A DNA stretch of 64,000 bases from Azolla caroliniana (lineage: Eukaryota > Polypodiophyta). The notes under the pieces were generated by a model. That model was not told the origin of the DNA. It made no database searches and worked only from the letters and a program-made list of their open reading frames with translations. The position numbers were made by a program, and so were the translations under genes. This document shows, piece after piece, positions 1 through 9,069 of the stretch. The DNA lies in NCBI GenBank assembly GCA_043228905.1, contig JBHGNT010000015.1, forward strand, positions 4,340,001 through 4,404,000, read 5' to 3'. Within the stretch, counting starts at the first letter, position 1, and every line of letters starts with the position of its first letter.

Positions 1-1853
1 ATGGCCTACCAACGGTTGCATGCTTCTTCCACCGACTTCTTGAGGTTTGCAATTTCTTGCTGACTAATCGCCGCCGCTTCTTTGTACGTGGTCTTCAGGC
101 CCGCCCAGAGCTGGGATTCCTTTGCATGGAGTTCTTCTAATGTCCCCATTTCATTGTTTAGGCGGATTTCGAGCTGATGCCTTCTTTCCTGTTCGCCCAC
201 CAGCTGCTCGTCGAACCATACCTTCTTTTTCTCCAATAGGGTCTAGAGTCCCGCGATTGCTGCCTCCGATTTCTTCGCTTCCTCCCGTAATTGGGCATTT
301 TCATCTTTTGTCCGGATGTGTTGTGCTGCCTCTGCAACAAGTTTCTCTTCAAGGATTTTTACTGCCTTCCGGCCGTTAGCTCGGATCTCCTTTTCCCTAT
401 CTGAGGATTGGCGAAGTTGTACGACCCTTTTTTCTGATTCCGCTAGTTGTACGGCCCTTTTTGCTTTTGAGGCAATGGCGGTCCGAGCCTCAATCTCTTC
501 CTTCAAGGCGTCGATGGCGTGGTTTGGTGGTGGAGTTGCCTATTGCGCCGTAGTCGTGTTAATTTCCAACTCTGCGATGCGTTTGTTGGCTTTTTGCAGC
601 TTGGTTTGGGTCAGTTTTACCTTCTTCCAGACATTCTTATTTTTAATGGCCATCTCCTTGGCGCCAGTGCTGACCTTTGCTAGTTCCCTATGCACTTCCA
701 CTAGGGCCATGTTTAATGGGGGTAGCTCCATCCCCACTTGGCGTATACCGGCGTTCCTCTATCTGCCGACTCTGGCTAGCCGGTCCTCATCGTCGCTCTC
801 CGCCGTTTGTGTTAGGGCACGCTCGATCATCTGGCACTCCGTGTGCTCCTCGGCCATTCGTTGTGAGGCCTTTATTCGTTGCATTGCCAAGAATTCCATG
901 AGCTGAAAAGAGGTTCCGAACTACAAGAGGGAGCTGAACTAATGGGCCGTGTCCGGGATATCTGGATATGCCAAAACCTCGCTTTCCGCCGTCAATACAA
1001 CTTTCCCTCGTTGTGACTAGGCCGTAATGATCAGTCGTGGCTCCTAGATGATTTCGAAGGTGGTGTTGGGCTCCGTAGTTGCAGAGCCATCACGTTTGGT
1101 GGTTGTCTTTGCTGTCGTGGGGACGTCTTTAACTAATACCCACCCATCTTTCCTGTCCAACCTCCGTCGTTTCGGTCTAGGGCTATCTTATCGTGTTTTG
1201 GCGCCTGGCTTTGGGGCTGCTTCCGCAGAGCGCGCCGCTTGCTCTTCCTGCGTTGTCCGTGTGTCTGGCTGGGCGGGTTGGGGTTCCTCTTCCTACTCTG
1301 TGGCAGCTAACACCACTAACCTGCGCTTCGCGGATCGGGACGGAGGCGTGGGTCTGCTGGGCTGCGGTGCCGGCAAGCCGCGGGGTGGGAATAGCACCGT
1401 CAGGTACTGTTGTATGATCGGCCTGAGCTTCTTGCCTCCCTAATACGCATGTAGGCCTTCCCTTAACGCCGACCCCGTGATGACTCCCCAAGCAACCGCA
1501 CGCCCTTCAAAGGTATCAATAATGATACCCGCCTTCTACTTGGGCATCCCATATGCGTTGACGTGTACGCATCCAACCTCTAATAGGAACTTGGCAACTT
1601 CACGGAAGAAAGGATCCGGGATCTGCCTTGTTCTATAGGCCTTGGCGGAGGAGGAATATGGGCCGAAATATATCTGCAGTGCCTCTACAGGAGGGATTTC
1701 GAAATTCCTCTCGCCTAGAGATGACAGGTCCAACTTTTTCCGGATGGAAGAGTTGGTGACTGTGTCGATATTAAGCTTTTTGGCGATGTCCATTGCATCC
1801 GGGTGTGGAGGTGCCTCTACGACCCGGATGTACCCATCCAAGCATTTCTCCAC
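1..1853 (-). pseudogene. Gypsy-1 ORF3: unrecognised domain plus coiled coil, 3' end off window
   Basis: This sense ORF lies downstream of the integrase in Gypsy-1. From 1853 it encodes about 105 residues, up to a stop at 1536, that resemble the start of the Gypsy-2 downstream ORF: both contain an S-A-K-A-Y motif after a YFG[A/P]YS stretch, then F-x-x-V-[AV]-K-F-L-L-E-V, then M-P-K. Past the stop the same frame continues with K-A-G-I-I-I-D-T-F, matching R-A-G-F-I-I-S-T-Y of Gypsy-2. A Pro/Thr/Arg-rich linker follows. From 737 to 6 one frame, broken by stops at 540, 243 and 6, is Glu/Lys/Gln/Leu-rich and strongly coiled-coil-like. I recognise no family. Conservation of order and sequence in two elements argues for a real gene now decayed. 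It is not an obvious envelope: I saw no signal peptide or membrane segment. Confidence 0.65.
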
Positions 1854-2111
1854 GAGTCATCGGCGTAAGGCGGTAGAGATAAAGATCGACATGTTTAGAG
1901 TAGGCTCGTGGGGAGGAGACTGGTGTTTGCGGTGGGCTGCAGATCTGTGAGAGGATGGAGGAGAAGGTGAGGGAGGGTAGCGATGAGAGTGCTGAGACTT
2001 AGGAGGTGGGTTTCTGTTTTGTGTAGAAGATCTTCTATTTCCTTCTTTTTGTGGCCTAGGGTTCATTCGGCGGTGAGCCATCATGGTGCCGCGTGTTCTT
2101 GATCTAGGAGT

Positions 2112-2547
2112 CTTAATAGCGTCGCTATCTTCTCTTTTTGTTTTCTTTTTCGTAACGGTTACATACAACCTATTTTTACATTATGATACAAGTGGGGCCG
2201 TCTACTTACGCCGCGGGTTCTCTGGCTTTGTCCTTTTTCTTTAATAGCGTCGCTATCTTCTCTCTTCTTCTTTTTTTCGTAACGATCCTTTTTCTTTAAT
2301 AGTGTCACTATCTTCTCTTTTTCTTTTTTTTCGTAACGGTTACATACAACCTATTTTTACATTATGATACAAGTGGGGCCGTCTACTTACACCGCGGGTT
2401 CTCCGGCTTTGTCCTTTTTCTTTAATAGCGTCGCTATCTTCTCTTTCTTTCTTTTTTCATAACGGTTACATACAACCTATTTTTACATTATGATACAAGT
2501 GGGGCCGTCTACTTACGCTGCGGGTTCTCCGGCTTTGTCCTGTCCGG
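2112..2547. repeat. 127-bp tandem repeat containing the 3' end of pol
   Basis: There are three near-complete units (about 2112-2240, 2295-2421, 2422-2547) and one short partial unit (2241-2294). Each begins TTAATAGYGTCRCTATC, has a pyrimidine run, then CGTAACGGTTACATAC, and ends in GGCTTTGTCC. The last unit contains the end of the pol reading frame (TAA at 2513-2515 on the minus strand), so the array copied the integrase C-terminal codons and the spacer before ORF3. The array separates pol from ORF3. Confidence 0.85.
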
Positions 2548-3658
2548 CGGTGAATGGGTTAGGTGGCGTAGGGCCCCGATAAGGTTTAAGGCGGAACCCA
2601 TTCACCTTTTGTCATAAGACTTCCCCGGCCAGCGTGCCTAATTGGAACGTGCCTTGTTCCGCTCCTATTATCCAGTACGGGCCTGTCCAACGGAATCGTA
2701 ACTTTCCTGGCATATGGCCCATGAGGGTTTGGAAAACCAGTACCACTCGACTGATTGCGAAATCCTTTTCCCATGCGTTTCGATGTCGATCCACAAACGC
2801 TTTACGCCGTGCATTTTCCTCCTCCAACACAGCCATGCTGTGTACGCGTTTTTCGCCAAGTTCGAATAGCTGGTGGAGCCGTACCTCCTCCGACTTGGCT
2901 TCCGATAGTCGGTCCCGTACCTGAATCCGTAAACTGGGTATCTGAAACTCTACCGGCATCACGACCTCCACCCAAACGCTAGTCGAAACGGTGTTGACTG
3001 TATGCTTGTTTTATAGCGGGTTCGGTATGCCCATAACCCACTCTGTAATTTGGTATCCCAGTTCGTTCCATTTTCATTGATGATTTTCTTTAAGATGGTC
3101 TGCAACGTCTTGTTGGTGGATTCCGCTAACCCATTTGCCTGTGGATAATATGGCGTACTCTTCTTGTGGATTGCGGCGTAATGATGTGTTAGTTCCAGAA
3201 CAATTGTATTGAGAAAGTGGCTCCCTTGGTCACTGATAAGCTCAATCGGACAACCGAACCGACACCAGATGTGCTCGTAGAGGAATCTCGCTGTGACGAC
3301 CGCCGTATTTTCTCGTAGTGCCTTTGCTTCTACCCACTTGGTGCAATAATCCGTGGCTACCAATATGTATTTATTGCTCGTACGGGTTGCCGCCAGTGTG
3401 AAGGGGCCCACAAAATCCAATCCCCACTTTTGGAAGGGGTCTAACGGTAATACGGGCTGGTGTGGCATCCTTGTGCCCTCTCTGGGCTGGCCCATCTGTT
3501 GACACAAATCACACTTTCTACAATACTCGTATGCGTCCTTCTGTGTTGTCGGCCACCATAGGCCTGCCAACCATATTTTCCGGGCTATAACATCGCCCGC
3601 ATAATGGCCGCCTGTCGTGCCGCAGTGAGCCTCCCGTAAGACTGCTTCTTTCTCATCC
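2513..3658 (-). pseudogene. Gypsy-1 integrase (catalytic triad intact, C-terminal frameshift)
   Basis: The integrase inserts retroelement cDNA into DNA. Visible here are the H2C2 zinc finger (HCGTTGGHYAG then YCRKCDLC), the first Asp in G-L-D-F-V-G-P, the second Asp in I-S-D-Q-G-S and the Glu in N-G-L-A-E-S-T-N-K, so the D,D,E residues are all present. A one-base deletion near 2972 shifts the frame. The C-terminal part (from about 2971) holds a GPY/F-type module (R-F-R-W-T-G-P-Y-W-I), and a TGA at 2612 breaks it before N-G-F-R-L-K-P-Y. No chromodomain is seen. Copia-1 cut the reading frame at 3659, just upstream of the zinc finger; the target duplication TGACG flanks that insertion. Confidence 0.85.
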
Positions 3659-3663
3659 TGACG

Positions 3664-4306
3664 TGTCGGACTTCCGTGTTCGGCCACAACCGAGGAACAG
3701 GATCGATTCACAGAAAACGGGAAATACAACAATGCACGAAAAACAATAGAGAGAAGGGCACACTGGATGTTTTACGTGGAAAACCCTAAATGGGAAAAAC
3801 CACGGGAGTGCAAGACTCCAACTATCACTATACGCGGGAATGTACAATGGCGAGCTGCAAGGCGACGACCTTGAGCTCGCTGTCCTCGCCACAGGCGGCG
3901 GTATTACACAGAGGCGTCGACCTCTTCCTTCCTCCTTCTCTCTCACTCTCTCTCGGCTGCTCTCACTTCGCTCCCTCTTAGTGGAAAACAGAAAATGAGC
4001 AACAACAGACTTAACTGTTTGCCCTAAGTCATATTTATACACATATGACTTTCGGGCTATTTACAAATATAGCCTCAAGGGCTCTTGGCAAACATATTCA
4101 CAAATATGTCTCCGCATCCGGATCTCTCTCCGGGTACATTCGTCATCCGGCTCCGTAACCGGGGTCTTCATCATCCGGCTCCGTAGCCGGGGTCTTCATC
4201 ATCCGGCTCCGTAACCGGGGTCTTCATCATCCGGCTCCGTAACCGCAACCGGGCTTGCCGTCATTCATCTCCGGACATCCCATCCGGAGGGACCGAAATC
4301 CCAACA
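3664..4306 (-). repeat. Copia-1 3' LTR
   Basis: The LTR begins TGTTGGGA and ends CCGACA when read on the element strand. It holds four 28-bp direct repeats (starts 4144, 4172, 4200, 4228; core CATCCGGCTCCGTAACCGGG on the plus strand) in U3, followed by three palindromes and a TATA box (about 4026-4109). It is near-identical to 8422-9064. Confidence 0.95.
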
Positions 4307-4318
4307 AACTCCCCCTTC
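4307..4318 (-). other. Copia-1 polypurine tract
   Basis: GAAGGGGGAGTT on the element strand lies directly before the 3' LTR. It overlaps the stop region of the polyprotein by two bases. The same tract is found before the Copia-2 3' LTR. Confidence 0.9.
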
Positions 4319-7300
4319 ACTTCGGCATGGGATGTCTCTCCAGTCCGATCCTCTTCCGGCATGCTTCCAGCTTGTCGGGTGTGAGCACCTTGGTCAGCAT
4401 ATCCGACCCGTTCTCGTCCGTGTGGACCTTCGTCAGCACGAACTCCTTGTCTTCTATCCTTTCCCGGATCCAGTGATATCTTCGCTGGATGTGCTTCGTC
4501 CGGGAGTGATAAGCCGCGTTCTTCGCAAGGTGGATGGCACTCTGACTGTCGCAGTAGAGTCGGTACTCCTCCTGCTGGATACCGAGCTCTCTAATGAAGT
4601 CCTTCATCCATATTATTTCCTTGCCGGCTTCAACAGCCGCCATGTACTCCGCCTCCGTGGTTGACAATGCAACCGTCTTCTGCAGCCTCGACTGCCACGA
4701 AACAGCTCCACCTGCATACGTCATCACATACCCTGATGTGGACCGGCTGGTATCTGCATCAGCCGACATATCCGAGTCGGTAAAGCCGTCGAATTCGGGC
4801 TTACCGGAGCCGAATCGGAGGCACACGTTTGTCGTGCCCTTCAGGTATCGGAGTATCCACTTGACCGCGTTCCAGTGCTCTTTGCCGGGATTGCTCATGT
4901 ACCGGCTCACCACTCCAACTGCATATCCTATGTCCGGTCTTGTACACACCATTGCGTACATTAAGCTTCCGACGGCAGAGGCATATGGTACTTTCATCAT
5001 GTCCTCCTTCTCAGCCTTTGTCTTGGGGCTTTGCTTGCTGGACAACTTGCAGTTTCCCGGGAGGGTTGACCCGACCGGTCTTGCTTCCGACATGTTGAAC
5101 CGGTGAAGCACCTTTGTCACGTACTTCTCCTGTGACAGCCACAACTGCTTCTTCTTCCGGTCCCGGATGATGTGCATCCCTAGTATTTGCCTCGCCGGAC
5201 CCAGGTCCTTCATTGAGAAGGTTCGGTGAAGCGCTTTCTTCAGCGTCCGTATCTTGACCTGGTCCCGTCCGACGATCAACATGTCGTCCACGTACAGGAG
5301 GAGTATTAGAGAGTCTCCTCCTTCGAACTTCTTCACAAACACGCAGTGATCAGACTGCGTTTTGTGGTACCCTTCGTCGGTCATGAAGGAGTCGAACTTC
5401 CGGTACCATTGCCGGGGAGCCTGCTTCAGTCCGTAAAGGCTCTTCTTCAACCGGCATACCAGGTGCTCCTTCCCTTTCTTCTCGAATCCTTCCGGTTGCT
5501 GCATGTAGATCTCTTCTTCGAGGTCACCGTGAAGGAATGCCGTCTTCATGTCCATCTGTTCTACCTCGAGGTCCATGCTTGCCGCTATGCTCAGCACCGT
5601 CCGGATGGAGGTCATCTTCACTACCGGGGCGAATATCTCGTCGAAGTCGACGCCCTTCTTCTGCTGAAACCCCTTCACCACGATCCTGGCTTTGTATCTC
5701 GGGGGGTTTCCGGCATCTCCCGGTTTCAGCTTGAACACCCACTTGTTTCGAAGTGCCCGCTTTCCTTTCGGCAACTCCACAAGTTCATATGTGTGGTTCT
5801 CATGCAGGGAATCCATCTCGTCCTGCATGGCACTCAACCACCTGCGGCTCTGGGTGTCATGCTTTGCTTCTTCAAAGCTCTCCGGCTCCCCTTCGTCGGT
5901 TAGCAGCACGTGCTCTGGTTCCGGAAATCTCCAGGGGGCCCTTCTCTCTCTTAGAGGATATCTCCGTTCCGGAGCTTCGGTAACCGGTTCTTCCGATTCT
6001 TCTTCATCCGAATCCATTTCGGGATCGGGGCCGGTTCCGGTATCATTTTCATCTTCTTCGGCCGGTTCTGTTTCTTCATAGTCTTCGGCCGGATCCTCGA
6101 GTGTTAACCGGTCCCTTGCCGGTCGGGACTGCTCCTCGTAGAGTTGATCCTCACCGGTCGACTTGGAGCTCTTCATCTTCTTCTCCGACTCCCAGTCGGC
6201 GAGTGTCTTGTCCTCCATGAAGATGATGTCTCGACTCCTGAATATCTTCTTGTCGACCGGGTCCCATACTCGGTAGCCGAACTTGTCGTCGCCGTAACCG
6301 AGGAATATGCATGGCCGGATCTTTGGATCTAGCTTTCCTCTCCGGTCCTTTGCCACATGCACGTATGCGAGACACCCGAACACCTTCAGATGCCGGTAGG
6401 ACACTTCCTTACCGGTCCACACTTTCTGCGGCGTGTCTCCGTCCAGAGGTACTGAGGGTGATCTATTTATCACGTATGTCGCCGTCGACATCGCCTCAGC
6501 CCAAAACCCCTTGGGTAATTTCGCATGCGCTAGCATACTCCGGACCCTCTCCATTATGGTCCGGTTCATCCTCTCGGCCAGCCCGTTCAGTTCCGGCGTC
6601 TTCGGCACAGTAAACTCGAGCCTGATTCCCTTCGAGCGACAGTACTCCTGGAACTGCCCCCGGTATTCCCCTCCGTTATCCGCTCGTATCGCTTTCAGCT
6701 TCTTGCCGGATTCCCTTTCCACTCTCGCGTGGAGTTCTTTGAAGACGGACAACACTTGGTCCTTTGTCTTCAACGGCGCCGTCCACAGCTTTCGGCTGTG
6801 ATCATCAATGAAAGTCACGAAGTACTGGGCTCCGCCATGTGACTTCGTTTCTACCTGACACACATCCGTGTGCACCAACTCCAATGGTGCGCTACGTCTC
6901 GTCGGTGGCCTTGAGTGGAAGGAGGTTCGGTTCTGCTTACCGGCCAGGCAATCGGTGCACTTCTCCAGATGCACATGCTTCACTGGAATGAGGTTGTCTT
7001 CTGCAAGCCTCTTCATCCCCTTCTCGCTCATGTGGCACAGTCTCTTGTGCCACAGCTCACCGGCAGTGTCGGCTGCCACGTTCAGCTCCTCCGGACATAG
7101 CCGGGAATTCATCAGGTACAGGGTGTTGACCTTCCGGGCCCGAGCCACTATCAGGCTCCCCTTGCTGAACTTCATGACACCGTTCCGGATGCTACCCGTG
7201 TAGCCTTCATCATCTAGCCTCCCGGCCGAGATCAGGTTCAATCGGACCTCCAGAACGTGTCGCACATCCTTCAACAGCATCTTGCATCCGGTTGATGTCA

Positions 7301-8390
7301 ACAGCCACACGTCTCCTATGCCGGCAATCCGGCATGTGCCTTCATTTCCCATCCGGACACAGCCATGTTCACCGGCTGTGTAGGATGAGAAGTATCTGCT
7401 TTCCGGGGTCAGGTGGAACGACACTCCGGAATCGACCACCCAGGTAGTCTCATCGCCGGCAATGTTTAGTTCACCTTCTTCGGTGATGAGCATGATCTCC
7501 TCTTCACTTGCCACGAGTGCCGTCGTTCCTTTCCGGTCCTGCCCTCGCCGATCCGGACCTCTCCGGTCCGTGGCTCCCCGGTATGCACCGTTTCTCTCCG
7601 GTGACTTCTTCGAATCGGTGTCGTCGGCTCCGTTGTCTTTTCGGTAATGCCGACAATTCTTCCGGAAGTGCCCCGGCTTCCCACAGTGGAAGCATGTGGG
7701 TCTTCCTCTTGACTGCGACCGGGTCCCCGACTTCTCCCGTCTTTGCGGACTCCGGTTCCATTGTCTTCCCCGTTCCAATTCGGTAAGTAGCGCCTTCGAG
7801 TCGGAGACCGGTTCTTTATCTCTCCGACGCGCTTCTTCGTTCAAAATACTTGTCTTTACCGTTTGTAGGGACAAGTTATCTTCGGCGCAGGAGGTGCTGA
7901 GAGTCACCACCAAGTTCTCCCAGCTGTCCGGCAATGTACACATCAGGATGATGGCTTGCATTGCATCCTCCAACGGGAACTTGATCGCCGCAAGCTGGTT
8001 CACGAATCCCATGAACGTGCTTACGTGTTCCACCATACTCTCGCCGTCCCGGTACTTGAGGTTCACTATCTTTCTCATCAGGGAGGTCCGGTTCAACGCA
8101 TTCTTCCTCTCGTAGAGGCCCGACAGCTTCCTCCACATCTCATATGCGTTGGTGTCGTTCGCCACGTGTTGTAGAACGCTCACGTCGACGTATTGCCGAA
8201 TGGTTGCAACGGCTTTCCGGTTCAGAAGCCTCCACTCCGTCTCAAGTACCCCCTTGGGTATTTCCGACCTGTCGATCGGTTCATACAGGTCCCGAACAAT
8301 GAGCAGATCCTCCATCTTTATCTTCCAGTCGGCGTAGTTCTGCGCATTCAGCACCATCATCCCCGGCTGCCCGCTGCTGCCGCCTTCCAT
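4317..8390 (-). CDS. Copia-1 Gag-Pol polyprotein (intact)
   Basis: One open frame encodes about 1,357 residues. Upstream in-frame codons reach into the LTR, but the ATG at 8390, just after the primer site and aligning with the starts of the relatives, is the likely start (M-E-G-G-S-S-G). Domains in order: UBN2-type Gag; CCHC zinc knuckle CFHCGKPGHFRKNC; aspartic protease (W-V-V-D-S-G-V-S-F-H); GAG-pre-integrase HHCC (L-W-H-K-R-L-C-H then C-T-D-C); integrase core with H-T-D, R-A-D-N-G-G-E and N-G-L-A-E-R; Pro/Glu-rich linker; reverse transcriptase with Y-V-D-D-M; RNase H with T-D-S-D, S-T-T-E-A-E-Y and C-D-S-Q-S-A. The protein should form virus-like particles in which RNA is copied, then integrate the cDNA in the nucleus. 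The protease has DSGV where DSGA is usual. No break was seen. Confidence 0.95.
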   Translation of the reverse strand: MEGGSSGQPGMMVLNAQNYADWKIKMEDLLIVRDLYEPIDRSEIPKGVLETEWRLLNRKAVATIRQYVDVSVLQHVANDTNAYEMWRKLSGLYERKNALNRTSLMRKIVNLKYRDGESMVEHVSTFMGFVNQLAAIKFPLEDAMQAIILMCTLPDSWENLVVTLSTSCAEDNLSLQTVKTSILNEEARRRDKEPVSDSKALLTELERGRQWNRSPQRREKSGTRSQSRGRPTCFHCGKPGHFRKNCRHYRKDNGADDTDSKKSPERNGAYRGATDRRGPDRRGQDRKGTTALVASEEEIMLITEEGELNIAGDETTWVVDSGVSFHLTPESRYFSSYTAGEHGCVRMGNEGTCRIAGIGDVWLLTSTGCKMLLKDVRHVLEVRLNLISAGRLDDEGYTGSIRNGVMKFSKGSLIVARARKVNTLYLMNSRLCPEELNVAADTAGELWHKRLCHMSEKGMKRLAEDNLIPVKHVHLEKCTDCLAGKQNRTSFHSRPPTRRSAPLELVHTDVCQVETKSHGGAQYFVTFIDDHSRKLWTAPLKTKDQVLSVFKELHARVERESGKKLKAIRADNGGEYRGQFQEYCRSKGIRLEFTVPKTPELNGLAERMNRTIMERVRSMLAHAKLPKGFWAEAMSTATYVINRSPSVPLDGDTPQKVWTGKEVSYRHLKVFGCLAYVHVAKDRRGKLDPKIRPCIFLGYGDDKFGYRVWDPVDKKIFRSRDIIFMEDKTLADWESEKKMKSSKSTGEDQLYEEQSRPARDRLTLEDPAEDYEETEPAEEDENDTGTGPDPEMDSDEEESEEPVTEAPERRYPLRERRAPWRFPEPEHVLLTDEGEPESFEEAKHDTQSRRWLSAMQDEMDSLHENHTYELVELPKGKRALRNKWVFKLKPGDAGNPPRYKARIVVKGFQQKKGVDFDEIFAPVVKMTSIRTVLSIAASMDLEVEQMDMKTAFLHGDLEEEIYMQQPEGFEKKGKEHLVCRLKKSLYGLKQAPRQWYRKFDSFMTDEGYHKTQSDHCVFVKKFEGGDSLILLLYVDDMLIVGRDQVKIRTLKKALHRTFSMKDLGPARQILGMHIIRDRKKKQLWLSQEKYVTKVLHRFNMSEARPVGSTLPGNCKLSSKQSPKTKAEKEDMMKVPYASAVGSLMYAMVCTRPDIGYAVGVVSRYMSNPGKEHWNAVKWILRYLKGTTNVCLRFGSGKPEFDGFTDSDMSADADTSRSTSGYVMTYAGGAVSWQSRLQKTVALSTTEAEYMAAVEAGKEIIWMKDFIRELGIQQEEYRLYCDSQSAIHLAKNAAYHSRTKHIQRRYHWIRERIEDKEFVLTKVHTDENGSDMLTKVLTPDKLEACRKRIGLERHPMPK

Positions 8391-8406
8391 TTTCTGTGTT
8401 ACCGTC

Positions 8407-8418
8407 GCTCTGATACCA
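8407..8418 (-). other. Copia-1 primer binding site (initiator Met tRNA)
   Basis: TGGTATCAGAGC on the minus strand begins three bases inside the 5' LTR. This is the standard plant copia primer site, complementary to the 3' end of initiator methionine tRNA. Confidence 0.95.
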
Positions 8419-8421
8419 CTT

Positions 8422-9064
8422 TGTCGGACTTCCGTGTTCGGCCACAACCGAGGAACAGGATCGATTCACAGAAAACGGGAAATACAACAATGCACGAAAA
8501 ACAATAGAGAGAAGGGCACACTGGATGTTTTACGTGGAAAACCCTAAATGGGAAAAACCACGGGAGTGCAAGACTCCAACTATCACTATACGCGGGAATG
8601 TACAATGGCGAGCTGCAAGGCGACGACCTTGAGCTCGCTGTCCTCGCCACAGGCGGCGGTATTACACAGAGGCGTCGACCTCTTCCTTCCTCCTTCTCTC
8701 TCACTCTCTCTCGGCTGCTCTCACTTCGCTCCCTCTTAGTGGAAAACAGAAAATGAGCAACAACAAACTTAACTGTTTGCCCTAAGTCATATTTATACAC
8801 ATATGACTTTCGGGCTATTTACAAATATAGCCTCAAGGGCTCTTGGCAAACATATTCACAAATATGTCTCCGCATCCGGATCTCTCTCCGGGTACATTCG
8901 TCATCCGGCTCCGTAACCGGGGTCTTCATCATCCGGCTCCGTAGCCGGGGTCTTCATCATCCGGCTCCGTAACCGGGGTCTTCATCATCCGGCTCCGTAA
9001 CCGCAACCGGGCTTGCCGTCATTCATCTCCGGACATCCCATCCGGAGGGACCGAAATCCCAACA
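8422..9064 (-). repeat. Copia-1 5' LTR
   Basis: This 643-bp LTR reads TGTTGGGA to CCGACA on the element strand. It carries the four-unit 28-bp U3 array, the palindrome cluster and the TATA box, and drives the element's transcript leftward. Confidence 0.95.
8784..8867 (-). promoter_or_regulatory. Copia-1 core promoter: TATA box inside a cluster of three palindromes
   Basis: On the plus strand these are AAGTCATAT-n8-ATATGACTT (8784-8809), GGCTAT-n8-ATAGCC (8813-8832) and ACATATT-n4-AATATGT (8850-8867). The TATA sequence (TATAAATATG on the element strand) sits in the first palindrome. The cluster recurs in the LTRs of Copia-2, Copia-3 and Copia-9. Confidence 0.75.
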
Positions 9065-9069
9065 TGACG

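Larger units (their letters stand above)
3664..9064 (-). mobile_element. Copia-1: intact, very young Ty1/copia retrotransposon
   Basis: This complete 5.4-kb element has two 643-bp LTRs (3664-4306 and 8422-9064) that differ at one position by eye (G at 4010, A at 8767). It is flanked by the 5-bp target duplication TGACG (3659-3663 and 9065-9069). Primer site, polypurine tract and one uninterrupted gag-pol ORF are all present, so it appears autonomous. It interrupts the Gypsy-1 integrase and is clearly younger than every other element here. Copia-2, Copia-3 and Copia-9 are older relatives with the same LTR ends and polyprotein. Confidence 0.95.

Noticed and set aside
316-906. A 196-codon plus-strand open frame at the left edge
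   Set aside because: It is the antisense shadow of the Glu/Lys-rich coiled coil of Gypsy-1 ORF3 (Ser/Phe/Ala-rich as expected), with no family match.
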